DNA of 64,000 bases. Source: Neoceratodus forsteri. Lineage: Eukaryota > Chordata > Ceratodontiformes > Ceratodontidae. The notes under the pieces were generated by a model. The model saw only the letters and a list, made by a program, of their open reading frames with translations, was not told where the DNA came from and did no database searches. The translations under genes and the position numbers were made by a program. The stretch's first letter is position 1. The number at the start of each line of letters is the position of its first letter. The DNA lies in NCBI GenBank assembly GCA_016271365.2, contig CM057459.1:822055001-822119000 (forward strand). Reading direction: 5' to 3'. Below, piece after piece: positions 22,100 through 33,985 of this stretch.

Positions 22100-23580
22100 C
22101 AAGTGTAACAAGGCAGTGGATATGTATAGCATGCACTGGTTCAATGAGCAGGTAATAATTAATTTAACAAACAGTCCATTATCAGTAGAACAAACTGATG
22201 TACCACCTCCAGCTTGACAGTGTTACAATGTATTATGCCATGCATTAGTGCTCATTCTTGCTGAGCTCCATCATTCTGCACACCGACAACACAACACTGT
22301 CCCCTTTTTCTGGTTTATGTGACATATTAAAGTAACAGTCCAAAAGATGTGGCGTCATACCCTGATTGACCTCTGTAATATGTGCTGGATCCTCTACATG
22401 GACTCCTTCCTTCCCACCTGCCTCATGAAGATCATTAACTTCCAGAATCATCAGTATATCCTTGATCTTACCCTTTCTACCAGATGTTAGTGTGTCAATA
22501 CAGCCCATTCTTAAATAAACATATGAAAGGTGGACCTTATGCTGTATGTACAGTAGTCTGGAATATAGGAAAGGGGCTTTAAACAGAAGAATACAATCTT
22601 GCAGCCTTTAGCAGACCATTACACTTCTATCCACTATCCCTCAGTGCACCACAGTTCCTGGATTCTTCTTATGCCATCTACCCATAGTTGTATCCACCAT
22701 TGGCTGCTTAAGGTGACCCAGCTATCCCATTTCCATTCTCTATAGCTTTAGGATACACAGGTGAAGTTCTCACAAAATAGACACCTCTCCATTCTGAAAC
22801 ATTTGTTCCCATGTCGCCTGACTCTGATCTTTAGATTAGTCACCTAAATGACCTTATCTGACCCAAACTACGCTATTAAGCTGCTTGGCCCATGAGGGTT
22901 GGGATTACAGGTATAGTGATGCACTATCTAAGGCAGCCCTGTTCAACTGTGATATCAATGAGCCATCAAATTAGTAATCTCCCCACTAATTCCTGAAACT
23001 ACTCTCTCCTCACTTACTTTCATGAGTTGAAAAAAACAGTAGCCTACTGCATATATTCAGGGTAACACTAATGTGGGCCCCCATTCATTTTATTCCATGT
23101 ACTTAGCTATCTAAGGGAAGGACGATGGTGTTCAGAGAATTAATTCTTCAGGTCTAGCTTCTCTGTCTTGTCATGGCTCTGCCGATTAGTAGGAGGAGCA
23201 GTGATGTTAGATTGGGCAGGGTTTGCACAAGATTTTCCAGTTAGAAAGGATGTTTATACAAACCTCACATATTTGTGATTTGACATCCCATTTCTACTGG
23301 TGGGTGGGTGGAGCTTTATGGGGCAGCCAGCCTGACAGATGTATTCTCTGTACACCACAATACCACTCCCCTGATAAGTGAGCATGGGAGTAGGATGGAT
23401 TGGAGCATATATTTATGTGAACTTGAACTGATGGCCACATTATTATGGCTGCAGTGGGTGTAGCCCTGCAAACATCTTGCAATCACTGTAGAGAAAAAGG
23501 AGCTTACCAGATACTGAACAGACTTTTTAAACAGTGGAGTTGAATGGCAATCACTGTCCATCCATGGCACTATTTTGTCC
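22100..23580. other. No recognisable feature
   Basis: No gene, RNA gene or clear repeat recognised. Reading frames are short and motif-free. Confidence 0.4.
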
Positions 23581-23589
23581 ATCAGCACT

Positions 23590-23890
23590 GGTAGAATACT
23601 ACACTGTCCACTGTGTCCAAGATGGCTACCAGAGTTTTTTTCTGTGCATGCACAATGACTTGTGCCTGTACACTGAACTCCAGTGGCACAGTACGCCAAA
23701 TCCAAGATAGCCACTGGAGCCAAGTGCTCATGTGTGAGTCATTGTGCATGTGTAGAGAACTCTGGAGGCCATCTTGGACACATCAGAAAGTGCTGCTATG
23801 CTGTTGGAGTTAAGTGTACATGTGCAAGTCATTGCTCATGCACATAGAACTCCAGTGGCTATCATGGACACGGCAGACAGTTCTGTGTTC
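23590..23890. repeat. Diverged repeat with alternating CCAAGATGGC / GCCATCTTGG cores
   Basis: Cores such as CCAAGATGGCTACCAGAG, 'actccagtggcacagta', 'ccaagatagccactgga', 'ctctggaggccatcttggac' and 'actccagtggctatcatggac' alternate in orientation at intervals of roughly 60-80 bp. They are linked by 'tgtgcatg' and 'agtcattg' phrases. The array is imperfect, with about five units. Frames inside it are artefacts. Confidence 0.5.
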
Positions 23891-24426
23891 TGCTGGACTT
23901 TGGCTGCAGCTGTATTGGCTTTTGCTAGAGTTTGTTACTTAATGGGAGTGAATGGGGTTGAGATGTGCTTCAGATACCATAGGAGGCATTCGCATGTAAA
24001 TGGTTGGTGCACTGACAGTAGGCTGCTGAATATCATCCTTTACATTACCTGTTACTCCACAGAGTGACCCATATATCTGTTGGCACACATCAGTATACTT
24101 ATGTAGAAATATACTGCAGAGGTAAAAGGAAGGAGGGAGAGAATGAGATTTCATTTGCTAGGTAGGAAAGACCCTAATGTTCAACAATACTAATGTTGAT
24201 AAATGAGAATTTGTCCAAATAAATTATGCATTTTGTAAGTTTGAGGTAAAGTCAAACATTGAGATGGTCTCACAACCTTAGACATGATTCACAAAATCAT
24301 TGCAATGATTAGAACACCAGCATCTTTCCATATTTAACAAAGAAAGAAATACTGTAATTGGCCAACACCTGCAATACTTGCTAAAAGGAACAATTGTGCA
24401 ATCTGTAGCATGTGTAGGACCATGCA

Positions 24427-25353
24427 TTGCAGTTTTATCAGGATATACCACTATTCAATGAATGTTGTACAACAAAAACAAGACACTTGTCCCATATAGG
24501 TACATGGACACTAACAATGCTGTTAAACAAATTCCCAGGATACATATCCTCCCATTTCCGCATATCTCATAGCACTTATGCCTTAAGGAAGACTGATTTC
24601 ATCTTGTTTGATATTCCTAAGACACATATGAACTTTGGTAAAAGAGCCATTTCCTATGCGCTGCCTGCCAACTGGAATCACCTTCAATCCATCCTCAAGC
24701 TTACCAATGTTGTTTCGATTAACTGTTAGAAAGTCTTGATGGTCAGTAAGCCCCAAACCACATGCAACTGCCATTAATACTCCCCTGCTGGTGTTCTCTT
24801 CCACATTCCACCCCATCATTCCCCACCCTCTTATCCCTTTCTATCTACATTATCTTGAAAACCCTCCCCCATCACCTACCCCACTCACCCCCTCACTTCT
24901 CCCACCATCACCTTCCCCTCCTACCCCCTCACTTCTCTCCCTTTCCAGCTTTATCCAGTCTTTTCAACAATAACTGCCTTCTTTATGACTGGCCTACTCC
25001 TACCTACTACCCTACTTCCTCTCCTCCTCCCTTATATCCTTTTATTCTTTTTCGAATAACTGTTTCTCCTTATGCATTTAGCTTGCCAGGATAAATATGT
25101 TCTTGTATTAAGTGTCACTCATTGTGTGTTTTACTGTTTGCATATGTAAATAATTTGGCAATCTTTGTATGATCAATTGATGTGTGCTGCTATGTACTCT
25201 GTCATATTCATGACTATGTACAGTATATACCTTACTTGTTGTTCATGTTCTTCTGTAATTTACTATTATATTGTTATGTGCATAGGGCCACCTTGTGAAG
25301 AAGCCTGCTCAATGGAATTTTCCTACAATAAACTTAAACTTAAAAAAAACTTC
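24427..25353 (+). mobile_element. LINE 3' fragment, L2/Rex-like
   Basis: The plus-strand frame ends with the C-terminal signature of CR1/L2-superfamily reverse transcriptases: HSTYALRKTDFILFDIPKT, then FGKRAISYALPANWNHLQS. A T/C-rich 3' UTR follows. It ends 'catagggccaccttgtgaagaagcctgctcaatgg', 'aataaacttaaactt' and an A-run at about 25345-25353, which marks a retroposon tail. Everything upstream of the extreme C-terminus is missing. Confidence 0.6.
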
Positions 25354-25424
25354 TCCAACACAATGGCCATTGCCTTCTGGAAAGACAGCATACATGTTAA
25401 ACCAAATGACATGATTTAAAACTA

Positions 25425-25640
25425 CAATCAATCAATCAAATCTTTATTTTACCATGTGAAACACCATTGAGCAAAACTCATTTACAATTTGGACCAGGAG
25501 TGTCAAAGTAATCACAGAGGAAGAACATAATAGTCAAGCAGAAGCAAACATAATTACATATGAGCATATACATATTTACATATGAGCATATTTACATGTG
25601 AGCAAAATAGGATACAATGAATCTCTAAATGTAGAAAACG
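25425..25640 (-). mobile_element. Retroposon 3' end with (GATT)n tail
   Basis: On the minus strand the sequence ends 'ctcaatggtgtttcacatgg', AAAATAAAGATTTGATTGAT and TGATTG. That is a 3' UTR with a tetranucleotide tail typical of LINEs or LINE-mobilised SINEs. It lies tail to tail with the plus-strand LINE end at 25353. No coding sequence is retained. Confidence 0.5.
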
Positions 25641-25697
25641 TATGGTACTTTGGGGTTACAGTAATACAGGGCCTTTTGGCGTAGCTTACAAAAGACT

Positions 25698-25816
<119 letters not shown>

Positions 25817-26559
25817 GGTAACAGAGTAGTTTCTATATTAAACCCCAAAACTTTGCACCTTAATAACTTTGCAACTGTTTGATGGATTTGCCTGAAATTT
25901 GGAATTTATGATCAAGAACCATAGGCCTTGGGATCTGCCAAGTTTTGTACTGAGTCGAAATACAGCTACGGAGTTATTAAATTATGATCTGTGCGTAGCG
26001 TTACACTTTTCTGGAATTCTATGAGTCGGCGCCTACAGGTCATACGGTTTACTGACCAGCCCGAAATCTTCAGGGAACGTGCAGCCGGGTCCCTGATGTG
26101 CCTTTCAAAGATTTCATGAAAAATATTAAGCGGTTCAAAAGTTATTCAAAAACAGTTTCCCATTATAAGTCAAAGGGAAAAGTTAACAAAAAGTTCAACA
26201 CTTTCTCAAATGCATTTTTACTTTCGCAAATGAGCCTGTTACTTTCGCAAATCGGCCATTTTGTTTTCAGTTGGTGATCAGAAAAATGGTTGGCATTTAA
26301 ATTTGGGACCCTCTAGCAACCTATTTTTTTTTTGTATTCACCTAGTGGGCCCTGAGGATGCTTGCCATGTCTTTATTTTGTGGTAAAACACCCCAGAAAT
26401 ATGTTTTTCAAATTTCTGGAAAAAGTACTTTCATGCTCACGAAACTGTCGCAAATTTTTGCAAAAGCTTTCGCAAATTGCGACAGTAGTTTTCTAGTCTG
26501 TGGGAAAATGACAGCAATCTTTTGGCAATGTGCTGCAAAAGAACCGTTGGGAGTTTTGA

Positions 26560-27130
26560 GCTGAAATTTGGAAGGAACGGAGCCGACATCTCACAGATGT
26601 GCCTTTCAGTGTTGTATTGAAAAAATATTACACGGCGGCAAAGTTACGGCACTCCAAAGTTGACAGTTTTTCCCATAGGATAACATTACGGCGCCCGACG
26701 CATTACAGAAATCCTTTGGCACCCTGCTGCAAAATAACGGTTTGGTCTTTTTTCCTGAAATTTGGAGGGAAGACAGCCAACAGCCCGCAGATGTGCCTTT
26801 CAGTAGTTTGGTGAAAAAATATCACATGGCGGAAAAGTTACGGCACTCCAAAGTTGATGTTTTTTCCCATAGGATAACATTACGGCGACCAACGCATTGC
26901 AGAAATCCTTTGGATCCCTGCTGCAAAATAACGGTTTGTTCTTTTTTCCTGAAATTTGGTGGGAAGACAGCCAACAGCCCACAGATGTGCCTTTCAGTGG
27001 TTTGGTGATAAAACATTACAGGGAGGCAAAGTTATGGCGCTCCGAACTTTTCTTTTTTTCCCATAGGATAACATTATGGTGTTCGCCACACCTTTCAGGG
27101 CCCGTATCTCGGAAACGGTGCGAGATACGG
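26560..27130 (+). repeat. ~194-bp tandem repeat (left arm)
   Basis: The anchor GATGTGCCTTTCAGT recurs at about 26597, 26790 and 26985. Each unit continues with a 'ggtgaaaaaatat' block, 'aagttacggcactccaaagttga', CCCATAGGATAACATTACGG, 'acgcattacagaaatcctttgg' and 'ctgctgcaaaataacggttt'. A looser unit starts near 26099. Similar frames of 60-90 residues recur here because the unit repeats. Confidence 0.85.
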
Positions 27131-27419
27131 ACTTTTCGTCAGAAAATTTCTTAGCCCCCTAATGGGATTAAGATTCAAATTAGCCAGGACAGTTGTAAAT
27201 AATATGACTTTGAAATTTTTTTTCTACATCGTACGGTTCCTGAGATATAAAGTATTTAGTATTCCAAGATCTCATTTTCTGCGCCAATACTCATTATTAT
27301 GCATACATTATTTGTACTCACTGTCTTTCTCTATGCAGGTTTTGGGGAAAACCAGCCTGTGAGCTTACATTACTGTTACTGTTGCCCTTTCCGCTTGCGG
27401 TTCCATACCCGTTTCACTT

Positions 27420-28770
27420 ACCGTTGACGTCTGCGCCACCATGTGCGTTATCCTTTGCGTTTTCATTTGCATTTGTGTTTCTGTTATTTTTTGCCATTTC
27501 TGTCTACAGTACTGTTTATCTTTCTGTTTCACTTTATGTCACCATGCCCATTGACATTTCTGTTTGCAGGCACCATGTTACTATGTGACAACACATCACG
27601 TGGCAGACCGTTCCCGTGTACACCACCATGTGCGTTACCCTTTCTGTTCTCATTCGCGCTTGTGTTACCATGTGCACCACTGTTAGCATTTCTGTTTGCA
27701 TTGCTGTCCCTGTTAGTATACCACAAGACATCATGTGGCGGGAGCGGGCCCCACGCTTCCCTGCTGCATTACATTCACTATTTCTCGTTATCATTCCCAA
27801 AAAGAAGGGAAATTGGAGGCAAAAAAACTCTGTTTAATGCATTAGTTAGGGTTGTTCCACAGCAACAAAAGTGAGGAAATTCGCTGTTAGGGTTGAAAAC
27901 CCCTTGGACCCCGCCCACCCCAACCGGCATTGGGGTGCATTGGAATCATGAGTCCTAACTCCCACCCCATTCTCCTATACTTCTGTTGCTTTACACATGT
28001 CATGGGTGAGAGTTAGGGCTGAAGCGATCAATGCACTATCCCAATGCCACCACGTGCGTCATCCTTTGCGTTTTCATTTGCGCTTGCGTTTCTGTTACTT
28101 TTTTGCCATTTGTGTCTACTGTACTGTTTCTCTTTCTGTTTCACTTTGTGTCACCATGCCCATTAACATTTCCATTTACAGGCACCATGTTACTATGTGA
28201 CAAGACATCACGTGGCACACCGTTCCCGTCTATGCCACTGTGTTCGTTATCCTTTCTGTTCTCATTCGCACTTGCGTTACCTTGTGCGCCACTGTTAGTG
28301 CTTCTGTTTGCATTGCTCTTCCTGTTACTATGCCACAAGACATCATGTGGTGGGAGTGGGGCACTTTAAGTGCCCACTGCTACATTTGCATGGGAGCTGG
28401 GCCCTATGTCGCAGTCTTCCTTTATGCTTTCATTTGCACTCATGCTTCTGTTATTTTTTGCCATTTGTATCTACAGTACTGTTTCTCTTTCTGTTTCACT
28501 TTGCATCACCATGCCCATTGACATTTCCATTTACAGGCACCATGTTACTATGTGACAAGACATCACGTGGCACACCGTTCCCATCGACGCCACTGTGTGC
28601 GTTACCCTTTCTGTTCTCATTCGCGCTTGTGTTACCATGTGTGCCACTGTTAGCATTTCTGTTTGCGTTGCTGCTCCTGTTACTATGCCACAAGACATCA
28701 TGTGGTGGGCCCCACGCTCCCGCTGCAGCATTACATTCACTATTTCTCATTATCATTCTCAAAAAGAAGG
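27420..28770 (+). repeat. Degenerate tandem units, ~350 bp (left arm)
   Basis: Three related units (from about 27430, 28040 and 28400) run 'gtgcgttatcctttgcgttttcattt', then 'ttctgttattttttgccattt', 'gtactgtttctctttctgttt', 'caccatgcccattgacatttcc', 'ggcaccatgttactatgtgacaa', 'cgtggca..ccgttcccgt' and CCACAAGACATCATGTGG. Within units a hexanucleotide-like GCGTTA/TGTTAC rhythm recurs. The rhythm is stop-poor, so long Cys/Phe/Leu-rich frames appear on both strands. They are not genes. Confidence 0.75.
27926..28048. mobile_element. Mini palindromic element (left copy)
   Basis: About 123 bp beginning GGCATTGGGGTGCATTGG and ending with the near-complement CACTATCCCAATGCC. The centre contains 'ccaccccattctcctata' and 'acatgtcatgggtgagagttaggg'. 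The counterpart at 35052-35177 has much better-preserved ends. It resembles a MITE-like unit embedded in the tandem array. Confidence 0.5.
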
Positions 28771-30943
28771 GAAATTAGAGGCAAAAAACTCCATTTAATG
28801 CATTAGTTAGGGTTGTTCCACAGCGACAAAAGTGAGGAAATTCGCTGTTAGGGTTGAAAACCCTAACTCCGAATTCACCCCCCCAGCACCACACACATTC
28901 AAGTATGGGGGAGGACCAAGTCAACACAACCAATGACAGACATCCAGCAGCAGGTGACAGAAATAACAAACAATTGTCTAAATGTACTACGAGACATCCC
29001 CACCCACCTGACCAGGTACTGCATGCTCAGTGGAGATCAACAGCAAAACTGAGGCCATGTACACCAAACATACACATCCCTGATTGCAGCTGCACAAGCG
29101 TACCACACTTAGTAGTTGCATGGCCTTACCTACGATGCCCCACACACCACAACTGGTACTGTGCCGTTATTCAATATAAATGCTGAAGGTGCATGATGAC
29201 AGTTGTAGAAAGGTTTTAAGACTAGTGAGTATACATTAATTAAGAGAAGCACATAAATTAACTACAAGACACTAGCATGCTCAAGATAAAAGTAGTGATA
29301 CATTTAGTAGGTGATTTACATAGTAGTACATTTACGGCAATGGTTTACTCAACATAGAGAGGCTGATGTAAACATATGGAAAAGCATTGCCTGTTCAACT
29401 CTGTGAAATTGGTACTGCCAGTATCACATGCATTCTTACTGATGAAGGTGTACTGCTGATGTACATACATAGACCTTCAGTGTGTTTCAATACTAAAGAT
29501 GCAGTAAGTATTCTTGTAAGAAACATTGTAATTGCATGGATCAGGCCAAGCAACTTCTAAATATCATAGCACTACTGAGCCAACAATGATGTACCTGTAT
29601 CGGAGATGTATATAGGATAGATTTTCCTGTAGGCACTTACTAGTATGTTGTACCTGATAAAGACAATCTCATTGCATCTGTGATGACTAACTTATTCAAA
29701 TAGTAATACATTTACAATTGTCGCAATGAGTGATCTATGCCACTATGGACACAGTGTGATTTTTTAACAGTTGTTTCATACTCAGGCTGTATGCCTACTG
29801 TTTGGGTTTGCCACACTTCTGTCACTGATGCTATCAAAGTGATAACTATGTTAATTGTGCTACAACAGGACTCAAGTAGGTATGGTGTAGATATAAACAG
29901 AATGTCTTTTAGTATTGATTTAACTCACAATGGGGTAAGTGTACTAGGACAGCAGGGGTTATCCTCTATCACTTACTCTGTCAGTTATAATCACACTAGG
30001 GTTTCGATGACTGTAATGATCAAGTTACACTGTTCATCTTCATGAGTTCATATTCACAGCCTTTCTCCAGTAACTAGACAGTGTATGGTGTAACTGGGTG
30101 GGACACTGTGTTGCAAAGCTGCTGCAGTGCCTAGCAGAGGGAGAGTATCTACTCATAAAGACAATTAAGCAATAAGGCATGACCCACAGTTATGTTAAAT
30201 GGTCTGTTAATCACCCTGTAAGGGTTTAATGTTGAATGAGGCATATCCGAGTGCCACATGTCGCTAGACAGTGATAAACTGACCATTAACATAATACCTG
30301 GGAGTGGCTTATTGCTATCATAATAAAACTGTTTTTTAAACAACATTAAACCATGTTCATCATATGGTTAGGCTCTACATGTATGTTAATAAAACTAAAC
30401 ATAAGGCTGTTACAATGTTTACAGTCAATTAGAAAGCTGCATTTCTCAAACCCTTGTTATAATCAAAGATATTATACCTGTACAACTCCTTGGTTTTGCT
30501 GAACTCTTTTGCTCAGGTGGCCCACCACAAGTGGTGTGGTGTGGTGTGGGGCATCGGTAGGTAAGGCCATGCAACTACTAAGTGTGGTACGTTGTGTGCA
30601 GCTGCAATCAGGGATGTGTATGTTTGGTGTACATGGCCTCAGTTTTGCTGTTGATCTCCACTGAGCATGCAGTACCTGGTCAGGTGAGTGGGGATGTCTT
30701 GTAGTACATTTAGACAATTGTTTGTTATTTCTGTCACCTGCTGCTGGATGTCTGTCATTGGTTGTGTTGACTTGGTCCTCCCCCATACTTGAATGTGTGT
30801 GTGTGTCTGTGTGTGTGTGGTGCTGGGGGGGTGAATTCAGAGTTAGGGTTTTCAACCCTAACAGCGAGTTTCCTCACTTTTGTCACTGTGGAACAACCCT
30901 AACTAATGCATTAAATGGAGTTTTTTTGCCTCTAATATATATA
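28770..30943. mobile_element. Nested element with ~400-bp inverted ends (left copy)
   Basis: 28770-29165 and 30520-30943 are reverse complements around a ~1.35-kb interior. The ends start TTAGAGGCAAAAAACTCC and continue 'gcattagttagggttgttccacag', 'agggttgaaaaccctaactc', 'caagtatgggggaggaccaa', CAGACATCCAGCAGCAGG and 'cagctgcacaa'. A truncated copy of the end lies at 27815-27900. The interior has no long frame, so it would be a non-autonomous element. The mirror copy is 31776-33985. Confidence 0.75.
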
Positions 30944-31775
30944 TAGTCGGCACCGCTTATAATGGGCACATTTGTGTAACCACATTGTGCCCATTATAAT
31001 CGATGGTCAGTATAACGCTTTTGATAAAAAAATGCTAAAAAATGCTAAAAAAAAACAGACACATTAATGGAATGCAGTGCTATGTGTACTGTATTAGACA
31101 TCACATCACAGTTGTGTACAAGTGAGAAGGCATTAAATTACAGTACTTTACTTGCATCCCAGTTTGGAAGTACAGTCGGGTGCTGCTCCATGGCTCCCCA
31201 TGGCTCACTGGAGAGTTAACAGTGCAGTTAACAGTGCAGCTCTTGCATCAATAGGCGAAACTCACTCATCGTCCCTTTCAGATACTAGAGCTGCTGTACC
31301 ACCTGATCAGCAACATCCAATTCAGGCTGTGCTTCCTCCTCATCACTGAGGTGAAAAAGCATGTCAAATTCCTCCTCTGTCAAGCCCGTAGGAATGCCCA
31401 CCATTTCAATCAACACTTCCGAGTCCTCATCAATCAATGGCAGTGAGTTAGATGCCGAAGTTCCTTCACTAGGGTCACAGGGGTCACTGGGGAGCACAAA
31501 GTCTGCTTTTATGAAGCATCTTGAAACTGTGTTTGAGGTCACAGATTCCCAGGCTTACTTTAACATATGGATTGGCTGAAGTTAGGTTAGGTGCTAAGTG
31601 GCTGTTGATTACTGCTAAATGGTGCCCAAAATGCCCCCTATAGAAGGCATGCATGGATCACTGTAAGCAGCAAAAATGTACAGCAAACAATGGCAAATGG
31701 CAAATTGTTTGGGCAGTTTGACCACGGTAACCAACTGCCTGTTAAAAGCATGGGCGGTATAAGTGATGCCGACTG
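30944..31775. mobile_element. Tigger/pogo-like DNA transposon at the palindrome centre
   Basis: An 832-bp segment with terminal inverted repeats: the left end reads AGTCGGCACCGCTTATAATG and the right end, on the minus strand, CAGTCGGCATCACTTATACC. TA flanks both sides (30942-30943 and 31776-31777), the target duplication of Tc1/mariner/pogo elements. It carries a transposase C-terminal remnant on the minus strand. It is internally deleted (full Tigger elements are 2.5 kb or more). Because it sits in the TA-rich hinge, it explains nearly all of the spacer between the giant arms. Confidence 0.8.
31285..31562 (-). pseudogene. Tigger-like transposase C-terminal fragment
   Basis: On the minus strand, after a stop, the frame reads AWESVTSNTVSRCFIKADFV followed by a Ser/Pro-rich and acidic tail that includes IDEDSEVLIEMVG and LTEEEFDMLFHLSDEEE. 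The pattern AW-(D/E)-S-V-x-x-x-T-(I/V)-x-x-C-F-x-x-(A/C)-(G/D)-F followed by an acidic tail is the end of Tigger/jerky-type pogo transposases, just after the DDE domain. The DDE catalytic domain and the CENP-B-like DNA-binding domain are absent. It would have no activity by itself. Confidence 0.7.
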
Positions 31776-31787
31776 TATATCTATATC

Positions 31788-31818
<31 letters not shown>

Positions 31819-33985
31819 GGCAAAAAACTCTGTTTAATGCATTAGTTAGGGTTGTTCCACAGCGACAAAAGTGAGGAAATTGGCTGTTAGGGTTGAAAAC
31901 CCTAACTCCGAATTCACCCCCCCAGCACCACACACACACATTCAAGTATGGGGGAGGACCAAATCAACACAACCAATGACAGACATCCAGCAGCAGGTGA
32001 TAGAAATAACAAACAAGTGTTTAAATGTACTACGAGACATCCCCACCCACCTGACCAGGTACTGCATGCTCAGTGGAGATCAACAGCAAAACTGAGGCCA
32101 TGTACACCAAACGTACACATCCCTGATTGCAGCTGCACACAATGTACCACACTTAGTAGTTGCATGGCCTTACCTACCGATTCCCCACACCAGACCACAC
32201 CAATTGTGGTGGGCCACCTGAGCAATAGAGTTCAGCAAAACCAAGGAGTTGTACAGGTATAATATCTTTGATTATAACAAGGGTTTGAGAAATGCAGCTT
32301 TCTAATTGACTGTAAACATTGTAACAGCCTTATGTTTAGTTTTTATTAACATACATGTAGAGCCTAACCATATGATGAACATGGTTTAATGTTGTTTAAA
32401 AAACAGTTTTATTATGATAGCAATAAGCCACTCCCAGGTATTATGTTAATGGTCAGTTTATCACTGTCTAGCGACATGTGGCACTCGCTATGCCTCATTC
32501 AACATTAAACCCCTAGGGTGATTAACAGACCATTTAACATAACTGTTGGTCATGCCTTATTGTTAATTGTCTTTATGAGTAGATACTCTTCCTCTGGTAG
32601 GCACTGCAGCAGCTTTGCAACACAGTGTCCCACCCAGTTACACCATACACTGTCTAGTTACTGGAGAAAGGCTGTGAATATGAACTCATGAAGATGAACA
32701 GTGTAACTTGATCATTACAGTCATCGAAACCCTAGTGTGATTATAACTGACAGAGTCAGTGATAGAGGATAACCCCTGCTGTCCTAGTACACTTACTCCA
32801 TTGTGAGTTAAATCAATACTAAAGACATTCTGTTTATATCTACACCATACCTACTTGATTCCTGTTGTACCACAATTAACATAGTTATCACTTTGATAGC
32901 ATCAGTGACAGAAGTGTAGCAAACCAAACAAGTAGCATACAGCCTGAGTATAAAACAACTGTTAAAAAAAATCACACTGTGTCCATAAGTGGCATAGATC
33001 ACTCATTGCAACAATAGTAAATGTATTACTATTTGAATAAGTTAGTCATCACAGATGCAATGAGATTGTCTTTATCAGGTACAACATACTCAGTAAGTGC
33101 CTACAGGAAAATCTATCCTATATACATCTCCAATACAGGTACATCATTGTTGGCTCAGTAGTGCTATGATATTTAGAAGTTGCTTGGCCTGATCCATGCA
33201 ATTACAATGTTTCTTACAAAGAATACTTACTGCATCTTTAGTATTGAAACACACTGAAGGTCTATGTATGTACATCAGCAGTACACCTTCATCAGTAAGA
33301 ATGCATGTGATACTGGCAGTACCAATTTCACAGAGTTGAACAGGCAATGCTTTTCCATACGTTTACATCAGCCTCTCTATGTTGACTAAACCATTGCAGT
33401 AAATGTACTACTATGTAAATCACCTACTAAATGTATCACTACTTCTATCTTGAGCATGCTAGTGTCTTGTAGTTAATTTATGTGCTTCTCTTAATTAATG
33501 TATACTCACTAGTGTTAAAACCTTTCTATAACTGTCATCATGCACCTTCAGCATTTATATTGAACAACGGCACAGTACCAGTTGTGGTGTGGTGTGGGGC
33601 ATCGGTAGGTAAGGCCATGCAACTACTAAGTGTGGTACATTGTGTGCAGCTGCAATCAGGGATGTGTACGTTTGGTGTACATGGCCTCAGTTTTGCTGTT
33701 GATCTCCACTGAGCATGCAGTACCTGGTCAGGTGGGTGGGGATGTCTCGTAGATCATTTAGACAATTGTTATTTCTGTCACCTGCTGCTGGATGTCTGTC
33801 ATTGGTTGTGTTGACTTGGTCCTCCCCCATACTTGAATGTGTGTGTGTGTCTGTGTGTGTGTGGTGCTGGGGGGTGTTTCGGAGTTAGGGTTTTCAACCC
33901 TAACAGCGAATTTCCTCACTTTTGTCGCTGTGGAACAACCCTAACTAATGCATTAAATGGAGTTTTTTGCCTCTAATTTCCCTTC
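31776..33985. mobile_element. Nested element with ~400-bp inverted ends (right copy)
   Basis: 31810-32230 and 33580-33975 are reverse complements and match the ends of the left copy. The interior runs in the opposite direction to that of the left copy, as expected from the large palindrome. Both inner ends carry the tandem GTGTGT/CACACA variation near 33840 and 31930. No protein-coding content was identified. Confidence 0.75.

Larger units (their letters stand above)
25840..30943 (+). repeat. Giant inverted repeat, left arm
   Basis: This arm is the reverse complement of 31776-37308 over essentially its whole length. Matched anchors (left versus right) include AAACCCCAAAACTTTGCACC at 25843 with GTACAAAGTTTTGGGGTTT near 37285; 'gaggatgcttgccatgtcttt' at 26353 with 36765; 'cctttccgcttgcggttccat' at 27388 with 35745; 'gacacagtgtgat' at 29748 with 32975; and 'ttataatcaaagatatta' at 30459 with 32258. 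From the outside inwards it holds AT-rich end modules, a ~194-bp tandem repeat, degenerate tandem units, and a nested long-terminal-repeat palindrome. No protein gene is seen. Confidence 0.9.

Noticed and set aside
24762..25094. Pro/Leu/Ser-rich 110-residue frame.
   Set aside because: It lies in the C/T-rich 3' UTR of a LINE fragment; it is low-complexity and overlaps frames of the same composition.
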